Below, one piece after another: positions 4,745 through 11,002 of a stretch of DNA of 11,002 nucleotides; position 1 is the first letter of the stretch; each line of letters starts with the position of its first letter. The notes beneath the pieces were generated by a model that was not told the origin of the DNA, did no database searches, and was given only the letters and a program-made list of their open reading frames with translations. The translations under genes and the position numbers were made by a program. This DNA comes from Actinomycetes bacterium (lineage in GTDB: Bacteria > Actinomycetota > Thermoleophilia > RBG-16-64-13). The stretch spans positions 1 through 11,002 of the forward strand of contig JAKAHF010000026.1 of the NCBI GenBank assembly GCA_021815245.1, read 5' to 3'.

Positions 4745-5948
4745 CTTCCGCTTCGCCCACGTAGCCGACCTCCACCTGGGGGCCGGTTACGTCCATGGTG
4801 ACGAGGACCGCGGCGGGGTCAACAGCCGGCTGCGCGACTTTCGGATCGCCTGGTCGGGGAGCTGCGAGCAGATGGTCGAGAAGCGTGTCGACCTGGTGGC
4901 CTTCGCCGGCGACGCCTTCCGCGACTCGAAGCCGACCCCGACCGAGCAGGCGGCCTTCCGCGAAGGCCTCGACATCCTGGCCGAGGCTGACATTCCCGTC
5001 GTCATGATCACCGGGAATCACGACATCTCGCGCCAGGTCGGACGCACGCACGCGCTCCGGATCTTCGATGAGTACCGGAACGTGACCGTCATGGACCGCC
5101 CGGGTGTGGTGTTCGGCGGCGACGTGCTCATCCCCGTCGCCTGCTTCCCGTACCCAAGCCGGGCCCACATCGCAGCCGGGGATCCCGAGTTCGAGAAGCT
5201 GTCGATCGACGAGCAGAATCAGAAGATCGTCGACCTTTCCCTTCAGGTGCTCCGCAAACTCGGCGCCGAATGCGACAGCCACGAGAGCCCCTTCGGCTCC
5301 GTCCTCGTCGCTCACGGCACCATCACCGGATCCACCATCGGCGCTGAGCAGTCCACCGCATTCCTGAGAGAGGCCGTGCTTCCGCTTCCCGAACTTCGCG
5401 GGCTGCCGTTCGCCTACCAGGCCTGGGGCCACCTCCATAAGGCTCAGCCGCTCGAGACTCACATCCGCTACTCGGGCTCGATCGAGCGCTGCGACTTCGC
5501 GGAGGCACAGGAGGACAAGGGGTGGTACCTGGTCGAGCTGACCACCGACCCGCTCCAGCCGGCGCTCTGCGAGTGGGTCACATCGCATCCGCGGCCGTTC
5601 ATCGACATCGACATCTCAGCCGACGCACAGCGCACCTGGCCTCCGTCTGACATCCCGGACGTATCCGGGGCCGTCGTCCGCGTGAGATACACCACCACAG
5701 CCGAGCTCGCGAAGACCATCGACCACGCCGCCATCCGTCGCGTTCTCTACGCCGCCGGCGCCGCCAAGGTGCACGGTCCCTTCGCCAACATCACCCACAA
5801 CGTCACCGAGGCCTCCGACGTGCTTACCGAGGACGTCGACATGCTGACCGGCTGGGGCGAGTGGGCGAAGCTGCAAGGCCTCGACGGTGCCCAGATGGAT
5901 CGTCTCGACCGCAAGGTCTGCGAGGCGCTGGAGGTGTGCCGTGGGTAA
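4713..5948 (+). CDS. sbcD: SbcD/Mre11-like DNA nuclease subunit
   Basis: A 411-aa metallophosphoesterase with all five Mre11/SbcD metal-binding blocks in order: DLH (Asp19, His21), GD (Asp67), GNHD (Asn102, His103), AHG (His201) and GHLH (His240, His242). With SbcC it should form a Mn-dependent, ATP-driven complex that opens and trims DNA ends and hairpins. The length is close to that of bacterial SbcD. The C-terminal part (about 260-411) would be the capping and SbcC-binding region. ATG 4713 follows GGAGGGAGG at two to five bases and ATG 4719 is equally placed; both lie inside the upstream gene, and no later start leaves the FAHVADLH block intact. Its TAA overlaps the next GTG by 8 nt. Identification is secure; substrates in the phage are inferred. 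Confidence 0.95.
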   Translation: MTMTSKTSPSSFRFAHVADLHLGAGYVHGDEDRGGVNSRLRDFRIAWSGSCEQMVEKRVDLVAFAGDAFRDSKPTPTEQAAFREGLDILAEADIPVVMITGNHDISRQVGRTHALRIFDEYRNVTVMDRPGVVFGGDVLIPVACFPYPSRAHIAAGDPEFEKLSIDEQNQKIVDLSLQVLRKLGAECDSHESPFGSVLVAHGTITGSTIGAEQSTAFLREAVLPLPELRGLPFAYQAWGHLHKAQPLETHIRYSGSIERCDFAEAQEDKGWYLVELTTDPLQPALCEWVTSHPRPFIDIDISADAQRTWPPSDIPDVSGAVVRVRYTTTAELAKTIDHAAIRRVLYAAGAAKVHGPFANITHNVTEASDVLTEDVDMLTGWGEWAKLQGLDGAQMDRLDRKVCEALEVCRG

Positions 5949-6192
5949 GCCCGCCTCCTATTATCTGGTCGCCGACGAACGCGCCGAAGAGATCGCCTCG
6001 ATAGAGGGAATCTCCGACGACGCGACCACCATCCTGCTCGCCCTCGCCGAGAAGGCCGGCGTCTACGAGGGTGCCCACGACAACATCGCGAGCGACGACC
6101 CGGTCCGGGTGGTCTCCCGCGCCTACCGCGACACGGCCCGGGCCATGTATGACGCCGCGATCGCGACCGCAAAGGAGTCGGCATGCGCGTAG
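5941..6192 (+). CDS. Small unknown protein between SbcD and SbcC, 83 aa
   Basis: A mainly helical, acidic protein starting MGKPASYYLVADERAEEIAS and ending in an Ala-rich helix. GTG 5941 has GGAGGTG (5930-5936) four bases before it and overlaps the SbcD stop by 8 nt; its own stop overlaps the SbcC ATG by 10 nt. It therefore sits inside the coupled sbcD-sbcC pair, where two subunits of one complex are normally adjacent. That position suggests a small accessory or regulatory partner of the nuclease, but the sequence has no motif that proves it. It has no Cys cluster, signal or membrane segment. I do not recognise a family. Confidence 0.75.
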   Translation: MGKPASYYLVADERAEEIASIEGISDDATTILLALAEKAGVYEGAHDNIASDDPVRVVSRAYRDTARAMYDAAIATAKESACA

Positions 6193-8405
6193 AAGGCATT
6201 ACAATCCACGACTTCAAGAGCTACCAGGACGCGACGGTCGACCTCACCGGGATCTCGCTCGCGTCCGTCGTCGGCCCGAACGGCGCCGGCAAGTCATCGC
6301 TCCTCGAGGCGATCACCTTCGCGCTCACCGGAGCTCGCGGTCTGCGCAACCTCGATTCGTTCATCCGGAAGGGTGCGGAGGAGTGCCGCGTCTCGCTCAC
6401 GTTCGCCATGGGCGCCCAGCGCTACCGCCTCACCCGCACCCGGTCGAACCGCAACAGCGGCAAGTCGACCGTGGAGCTCGCGCGTGAGGAGAACGGTCTC
6501 TGGGCGGCCGACGGCACCGGGGCCCGCGAGATCGATCAGCGCATCGCTGAGATCCTCGCCGTCGACGAGGACATCTTGCTTCTTACGTCGATCGTGGCCC
6601 AGGGTGACGCCGGCAGCTTCTTCACGCTGCGGCCAGCCCAGCGCCTCGAGGCCCTGGGGGCAATCCTCAAGCTGGACGAGCAATACCAGCCGGTCGAGAA
6701 GCTGTTCAAGGCAGCGACCGAGACGGCCAAGGCCAGCCTCGAGGAGACCCGTCGAGACATCACGCGCCTCGAGGCCGACGTCGCCACGCTGGAGACCCGT
6801 GAGCTTGATCGCGAGCACACCGTCCACGTGAAGACTCACAAGGAAGCGGACCTCGAGGCGGCCATAGTAGCCAGCGATCGCGCCGAGCAGTATGCCGAGA
6901 CGACGCGCGACGCGGTCAGAGACACCGACCACGTGAAGCGCCGCGTTGACGAGATGGAGCAGCGCAAGCTCGGCCTTATCGGCCGGCGCCGGCGCCTCGA
7001 GGAAGAACGCGACGCGCTCACCGGCCGCACCAAGGGCCGGGCAGAGCTCGAGGCCGCTCTTGCCGGCAAGGCCGACATCGAAGCGGGACTCACTGCTCTT
7101 GCCGAGGCTGAGCGTGCCGACGCCGAGATGAGACAGCAGCGCGCCGTCCTCGAGGCTGACCTTCGCGCGAAGAAGCAGGCCATCGTCGGGATCGCCGACC
7201 AGGGCAAGCCGAAGGCCTCCGAGCTCGAGCGAGCCAAAGAGAAGATGCTCGCCAACCTTCATGCCATCAAGGAGATCGAAAGCGCCGAAGTCCCGGTCTG
7301 TGACCGGTGCGGACAGGCGATCGAGGACGAGGCTCTCCGCAAGACCATCGCCAGTCTCAGCATGGAGCACAACCGCCTCGCCCCGGAATGCACACGTCTG
7401 GAGACCGAGGTGGCGGATCTTCGCTCCCAACTCGCAGCCCTCAAGTCCGAGGCCTCCGCGATCGACGAGCGGATCTCAGCACTGCCGGCGCTCACCTACG
7501 ACCTGGCGGAGCACCGCCGCCTCACCAGCCTACTCGAGCAGCTCAACACCATCCCGGCGAAGCTCGCGGAGATCTCGGTGTGTGAAGAACGCCTGGCCGC
7601 TCTCGGCGACGAGCTCAGCCAGGTCGCGACAGACCTCGCAAGCTCGGAGCTCACCGACGGCCTCGACGCTCTCAAGAAGGACCTTTTTGATGCCGAGAGC
7701 CGCCGGCTGGCATCCGTTGAAGCGAGCATCGAAGCAGAGCGCGCCCGGTCGTACGCGAAGGCGATCGAGAAGGACATCGCCGAGCTCGACAAGGAGATCG
7801 CCCGCCATGACGAAGCCATCAAGCTGCTTGGTCCCAGCCGCGAAGGCCTCGAGGAAGCCCGGGCCCGCTGCCGCGCCCTCGAGGAGGAGCAGGCCGACGC
7901 GGACCTTCTGCGCAAGGCCTTCTCGAAGTGGGGGATCCCGGCCCTCATCGTCACCAACGTCCTGCGCTCGCTCGAGCGTGAGGTGAACGAGCTCCTCGGT
8001 CTCTACGACGGAGGCCTCGCCGTTCGCTTCGAGAGCGAGAAGGAGACCAGAGACGGCAGCCGGGACAGCCTGGAGATCATCGTGTTCGACGGCTCCGACT
8101 GGCGCCCCTTCGAGACGTTTTCGGGAGGGGAGAAGTACCGGGTCGCGAGCGCTATGCGCCTCGGCCTCGCCCTGCTTCTCGCCCACCGTTCAGGAGCCCG
8201 CGTCGAGACCCTCATCGTGGATGAGCCCGAAGGCCTCGACGTCGCCGGCCGACAGCACCTTGCCCGGATCCTCGAGCACATGAGTGAGCACTTCGGACTC
8301 ACTCTGCTGCTCACCCATTACGACGACCTGAAGGACGCCATGCCCTCGCAGGTGATGGTCAGCCGCGGGGATGACGGCCTCTCGAGAGTGGAGGTACTTG
8401 CATGA
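6183..8405 (+). CDS. sbcC: SbcC/Rad50-like ATPase with zinc hook
   Basis: The 740-aa protein has the full Rad50/SbcC order: Walker A GPNGAGKSS (31-39), Q-loop VAQGD (Gln140), a long heptad-rich coiled coil (about 165-570) broken by the zinc hook CDRC (Cys373, Cys376), the ABC signature FSGGEK (646-651), Walker B LIVDEPEGLD (677-686, catalytic Glu681) and an H-loop His712. It should dimerise by the head on ATP and by the hook on zinc, and drive SbcD at DNA ends. It is shorter than E. coli SbcC (1048 aa), mostly through shorter coiled coil, as in other phage-borne forms. Between the Walker B Glu and the D-loop there is one residue fewer than in the usual DEPTxxLD. AAAGGAG lies before ATG 6183; the stop overlaps the next ATG as ATGA. 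Confidence 0.95.
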   Translation: MRVEGITIHDFKSYQDATVDLTGISLASVVGPNGAGKSSLLEAITFALTGARGLRNLDSFIRKGAEECRVSLTFAMGAQRYRLTRTRSNRNSGKSTVELAREENGLWAADGTGAREIDQRIAEILAVDEDILLLTSIVAQGDAGSFFTLRPAQRLEALGAILKLDEQYQPVEKLFKAATETAKASLEETRRDITRLEADVATLETRELDREHTVHVKTHKEADLEAAIVASDRAEQYAETTRDAVRDTDHVKRRVDEMEQRKLGLIGRRRRLEEERDALTGRTKGRAELEAALAGKADIEAGLTALAEAERADAEMRQQRAVLEADLRAKKQAIVGIADQGKPKASELERAKEKMLANLHAIKEIESAEVPVCDRCGQAIEDEALRKTIASLSMEHNRLAPECTRLETEVADLRSQLAALKSEASAIDERISALPALTYDLAEHRRLTSLLEQLNTIPAKLAEISVCEERLAALGDELSQVATDLASSELTDGLDALKKDLFDAESRRLASVEASIEAERARSYAKAIEKDIAELDKEIARHDEAIKLLGPSREGLEEARARCRALEEEQADADLLRKAFSKWGIPALIVTNVLRSLEREVNELLGLYDGGLAVRFESEKETRDGSRDSLEIIVFDGSDWRPFETFSGGEKYRVASAMRLGLALLLAHRSGARVETLIVDEPEGLDVAGRQHLARILEHMSEHFGLTLLLTHYDDLKDAMPSQVMVSRGDDGLSRVEVLA

Positions 8406-9166
8406 CCACCAAGAGCCAGGAGATCGAGACCCAGCAGAGTCTGAGCCCCGAGATCTTCAACCGGTTCATCAACCTGAGCGTGGGTCTCAGCTTGTCGGGA
8501 TCCGCGAGCTACAGTCTTGCCGAGCTTGAGAAGGTCCTTCGCGGCGAGCAGCTCCAGCGCGGCAGCGAGCTCGTCATCACCGCCCGCTACTACGTGGCCG
8601 ATGTCCACATGCCGGTCTCGCGCGACGCCGGCTACGACTATGGGCCCGGCAGTCGGAAGGAGGCCACCTACAAGCTCGGCGGGGCGAAGCTCGACACCAA
8701 GCTCATCAAGATCGAGAAGATTGACGTGAAGGGCGCGAACCTCGAGCAGAGCATCGCCGAGCGCTGCACCTGCCTGGTGCCGAACGAGCCGAACATCAAG
8801 AAGCCGGAAGGCTACCACGTCGCGGAGTACCCGCTGACGGCCTTCTGGGCGAAGGCGCAGTGCCCCGAGTGCCACGGCAAGGGCTACGTGCTACCCAAGA
8901 AGAACAAGGCGCCGTTCGCCGATCGCATCTACGCGAACGGCGTGATCATCCTCGTAGACGCGCTGCCCGAGCCTCCGGACATCCCGAAAGGCGGCTGCGA
9001 GCAGTGCGGCGAGACCGGCACCTACCACAAGCAGAACTGCCCGGTGAAAGCCGAGCTCGAGGCAGCCGCCAAGAAGGCCCTCGCGGAGGCGAAGAAAGCC
9101 TACAAGGCCGCGAGTGGCAAGAAGGCCCCGGGCTGCCTCGGCGACGAGGATCCGATCGCCGAGTGA
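8402..9166 (+). CDS. Unknown protein with three cysteine clusters, coupled to SbcC
   Basis: The 254-aa product begins at ATG 8402, overlapping the SbcC stop as ATGA. Residues 1-120 form an alpha/beta domain without known motif. Then come CTC (122, 124), CPECHGKG (154-161) and CEQCGETGTYHKQNC (199-213). The last two are of the CxxCxGxG kind found in DnaJ-type zinc fingers, and they would together bind at least one zinc ion. A Lys/Ala-rich helix (about 214-245) follows and could touch DNA or protein. No J-domain is present, so it is not a DnaJ. Coupling to SbcC suggests a role in the same DNA transaction, which is inference. I do not recognise the family. Confidence 0.8.
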   Translation: MTTKSQEIETQQSLSPEIFNRFINLSVGLSLSGSASYSLAELEKVLRGEQLQRGSELVITARYYVADVHMPVSRDAGYDYGPGSRKEATYKLGGAKLDTKLIKIEKIDVKGANLEQSIAERCTCLVPNEPNIKKPEGYHVAEYPLTAFWAKAQCPECHGKGYVLPKKNKAPFADRIYANGVIILVDALPEPPDIPKGGCEQCGETGTYHKQNCPVKAELEAAAKKALAEAKKAYKAASGKKAPGCLGDEDPIAE

Positions 9167-9435
9167 CCGACCAGCTCACACCCGCCGCCCGTGACTTCCT
9201 GGCCGCGCTTGGACAGTCACGGGCGGCCGCCCACTACGCGGAGCACCAGGACCTCGGTGCCGCTCGAGCATTCGGCTGGGAAGCCGTGAATGTGTTCAAG
9301 CAGGCGATGTACGACGGCTTCTTACAGTCGATCGACAACGGCGCACCTGAGCCGGACCGGTGCCTCGGCGTACCCGTCACTTACGACCCGAGCAAGCTAC
9401 CCCGGCCGTACGGCGGGAGGAAGTACGGGAAATGA
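9163..9435 (+). CDS. Hypothetical protein, 90 aa
   Basis: GTG 9163 overlaps the upstream stop as GTGA, and the stop overlaps the next ATG as ATGA, which together fix this frame between two translated genes. The product (MTDQLTPAARDFLAALGQ at its start) is helical and Ala-rich for about 55 residues, then ends in a Pro/Gly/Arg-rich tail (LPRPYGGRKYGK). It has no signal, membrane segment or cysteine cluster. Translation probably depends on coupling, since no strong SD precedes the start. Function unknown. Confidence 0.72.
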   Translation: MTDQLTPAARDFLAALGQSRAAAHYAEHQDLGAARAFGWEAVNVFKQAMYDGFLQSIDNGAPEPDRCLGVPVTYDPSKLPRPYGGRKYGK

Positions 9436-9917
9436 GGGACTGGCGAAGACTCCCATACTGGGCGACGCAGGTCGAGGTCGACCAGTCGATCGGCGAGCTG
9501 CGCAAGAGCTTGAAGAAGCACGGCGTCGGCGCCGTCCAGGTGACGAGCTGCGAAGACCCCTGGCACATCGAGATCGCCTGGGAGATGTTCGTTCCCTCGG
9601 CCAGCGTGAGCGCGATCGTGAGCTTCGACGTGACGATCGACGACAACGAGCTCGAGCAGTTCACTGAGAAGCAGGGCGAGGCGATCAAGCGGCAAGCCGT
9701 GCGCCTGATCGCCTACACGGTGAAGAACCTCCTCGCCGTGGTCGAGAGCGAGATGATCACGCTCGAGGAGCTTTTCATCGGCCGCATGCGCGTGAGCCAC
9801 GACGAAGAGGGCCGCCCGGTGACGGTCGGCCGCCTGGTGCTCGAGCAGGCCGCGCGAACGGGCGGGAGGATCGGGCCGACCATCGTTCAGAAGGCACTGC
9901 CGGCGGGACCCCGATGA
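9432..9917 (+). CDS. Conserved-looking phage early protein, 161 aa
   Basis: ATG 9432 overlaps the upstream stop (ATGA) and GGAGGAAG lies about ten bases before it. The product starts MRDWRRLPYWATQ, has an alpha/beta front half and a helical back half. The segment around residues 100-140 (LIAYTVKNLLAVVESEMITL, then the region up to RPVTVGRLVL) resembles, from memory, a helix seen in many phage early proteins of unknown function, in which a long helix is followed by FE-x-x-F and a G-R-x-V turn. That resemblance is weakly held. No catalytic motif is visible. Its stop overlaps the next ATG by 4 nt, in the same coupled operon. Confidence 0.75.
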   Translation: MRDWRRLPYWATQVEVDQSIGELRKSLKKHGVGAVQVTSCEDPWHIEIAWEMFVPSASVSAIVSFDVTIDDNELEQFTEKQGEAIKRQAVRLIAYTVKNLLAVVESEMITLEELFIGRMRVSHDEEGRPVTVGRLVLEQAARTGGRIGPTIVQKALPAGPR

Positions 9918-10852
9918 GCGGCTTCCTCCCCTGCAAGACCCACCACTTCCACGACGTGAGCACCCACCCCTGCACCGCTGTCATGGCCGACGGCAGCCGG
10001 TGCGGATTCAAGCCGTCGGCCGAGTATCGGGCCGCCAACACTGAGCGCGGACCTGAGCCTAAACCTGAACCTGAGAGCGACGATGAGGAGGAAGACACAG
10101 TGAAGGCTGATTCCAGAACCACCACCACCGTCGAGCCCGAAGAGGGGACACTCCAAATCAAGGTGGGCGACGGGGAGTGGAGCGCCCCGATGACCGTGGA
10201 GCAACTTGAAGCGGCGGCTCGCCGGCTGGAGAACGTGACCCCCGAGCAGGAGGAGAAGCTCAAGAAGCGCCGGGAGCTGCGCAGGAAGACCCCGGCCTTC
10301 GAGGAGTCGAGCTACCTCTGGCCGACGCACTTCGGCTCTGACTTCTACCCGGTGCCGTGCGAGGACGTGTTCAAGGACGACGAGGACCAGGACCTCAGCT
10401 TCATCCCCGGCGCCGACATCGAGCGGATCGCGGACATGCTCATCGGGCGGCACCCGGAGCTGTTCAAGGTCATCCAGAACTTCAGGATGGTCTACCGCTG
10501 GAGGGCCAAGGGCGGGCAGCGGCAGGGGCAGCGGGTTCTCGGCAGGTGCCAGAAGACGGCCGGGCTTCTCAAGGAGTTCAGCAAGGCCGACTTCATCATC
10601 ATGCTCTCGGGCGACCACTGCCGGTCCTGTCGGCTGACCTTCCGCCAGATCGAGGCCCTGGTGTTCCACGAGCTCTGTCACGTGGAGGCGAACGACAACT
10701 ACCAGCCCCGCGTGAACGGTCACGACTTCGAGGCGTTCGTGCAGGAGGTCAAGATCTACGGGGCCTGGAAGTCCGACCTGCAGCTCGCCGAGGCGGCTTT
10801 CGTGCAGCCAAGTCTGTTCGACCAGACCGGAGGCCTCGACCATGGCGAGTGA
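9914..10852 (+). CDS. Putative phage metallopeptidase with N-terminal zinc finger
   Basis: The 312-aa product carries HELCH (His252, Glu253, His256) followed by GHD (His270, Asp271), the zinc-peptidase signature arranged as in the putative phage metallopeptidase family (PhageMetallopep type); whether it cuts protein is unproven for that family. Residues 1-40 hold Cys and His clusters (CKTHHFH and later CGF) suggesting another zinc site. An acidic linker (about 48-62) leads to an in-frame GTG with its own SD (10084-10102). A central domain (about 165-235) precedes the peptidase part and contains CRSC. Near the end QPSLF (298-302) resembles a beta-clamp binding peptide. ATG 9914 overlaps the upstream stop, and the end overlaps the next gene by 11 nt. 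Confidence 0.85.
   Translation: MSGFLPCKTHHFHDVSTHPCTAVMADGSRCGFKPSAEYRAANTERGPEPKPEPESDDEEEDTVKADSRTTTTVEPEEGTLQIKVGDGEWSAPMTVEQLEAAARRLENVTPEQEEKLKKRRELRRKTPAFEESSYLWPTHFGSDFYPVPCEDVFKDDEDQDLSFIPGADIERIADMLIGRHPELFKVIQNFRMVYRWRAKGGQRQGQRVLGRCQKTAGLLKEFSKADFIIMLSGDHCRSCRLTFRQIEALVFHELCHVEANDNYQPRVNGHDFEAFVQEVKIYGAWKSDLQLAEAAFVQPSLFDQTGGLDHGE
10084..10102 (+). promoter_or_regulatory. Internal ribosome site and in-frame GTG start
   Basis: GAGGAGGAAG (10084-10093) stands six bases before GTG 10100, in frame with the metallopeptidase gene. Use of it would give a 250-aa product lacking the N-terminal zinc finger and acidic linker. The SD-like purines are also simply the codons of the acidic linker (Asp-Glu-Glu-Glu-Asp), so chance is a fair alternative. 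Confidence 0.45.
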
Positions 10853-11002
10853 CCTTGTCGAGCGGGCGATCTCCGGGTCCGTCCGGGAGCGACGCAGGCT
10901 CGACCTCATCCGGCGTGGGCTGCTGCCGGGTGAGCGGGGGAGTGATCGGGAGGAACGTCTGGACCTCTCGCGCGAGATCTCGGCGGAGACCGGGCCGCTC
11001 TC
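10842..11002 (+). CDS. Unknown protein, N-terminal part (runs off right edge)
   Basis: ATG 10842 has GGAGG (10829-10833) eight bases upstream and overlaps the metallopeptidase stop by 11 nt. The 53 visible codons are open to the window edge. The start, MASDLVERAISGSVRERRRL, and the rest are helical and rich in Arg and Glu, without a recognisable motif. It continues the coupled early operon. Too little is seen to name it. Confidence 0.7.
   Translation, partial: MASDLVERAISGSVRERRRLDLIRRGLLPGERGSDREERLDLSREISAETGPL

Noticed and set aside
4734..5588. Long minus-strand open frame opposite sbcD (284 codons)
   Set aside because: It is antisense to a gene with every Mre11-type motif, has no family-like segments, and breaks the otherwise uniform gene direction.
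6294..7430. Long minus-strand open frame opposite sbcC (378 codons)
   Set aside because: It lies wholly antisense to a gene with all Rad50 motifs. Long antisense frames are expected in GC-rich coding DNA, and this one has no recognisable domain.
1..11002. tRNA genes, CRISPR arrays, insertion sequences and attachment sites
   Set aside because: No spaced direct repeats, transposase motifs, cloverleaf-like segments or paired core repeats were recognised by eye. An attachment site may exist outside the left edge.

Overview
The window looks like the immunity and early region of a temperate phage, or of a prophage integrated in a GC-rich, probably actinobacterial, genome. The signs are a serine-type integrase, a divergent repressor/Cro-like pair with matching operators, a rightward run of small overlapping early genes, and a phage-type recombination set. 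The GC-rich codon use and the Thr-rich linker of the lipoprotein fit Actinobacteria, but no host gene, tRNA or attachment site is visible, so the host assignment is inference.

Left arm (1-1515, minus strand). The N-terminal 121 codons of a serine recombinase run off the left edge. Its GTG start overlaps by 4 nt the stop of a secreted lipoprotein gene. After a 265-nt spacer with a perfect 14-bp palindrome comes a 105-aa XRE-type repressor. A short plus-strand ORF (1101-1316) may face the repressor from its 3' side; it is weakly supported.

Switch (1516-1860). A near-consensus rightward promoter (TTGACA, 17 bp, TAGGAT) is bracketed by two copies of a 17-bp operator of the form TATGAC-N5-GTCATA. 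A third copy, with extended arms, follows the Cro-like gene. This is a simple lysis-lysogeny switch read directly from the DNA.

Small early genes (1618-3536, plus strand). In order: a Cro-like HTH protein, a small protein with a C-terminal zinc finger, a winged-helix protein, a 47-aa single-pass membrane protein, a zinc-finger protein with a possible second in-frame start, and an unrecognised 103-aa protein.

Recombination and early module (3587 to the right edge, plus strand). A 385-aa putative single-strand annealing-type protein ends in an acidic SSB-like tip. It is followed by an SbcD/Mre11-like nuclease, an 83-aa unknown, an SbcC/Rad50-like ATPase with a zinc hook, a 254-aa protein with three cysteine clusters, a 90-aa unknown, a 161-aa phage protein, a 312-aa putative phage metallopeptidase, and the start of a further gene. 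From 4713 onward every gene overlaps the next by 4 to 11 nt, so the module is almost certainly one translationally coupled transcript. The likely joint role is resection of DNA ends by SbcCD and pairing of the exposed strand by the annealing protein during phage replication or recombination. No polymerase, helicase, capsid or lysis gene is in the window, and no convincing T-tailed terminator was seen.
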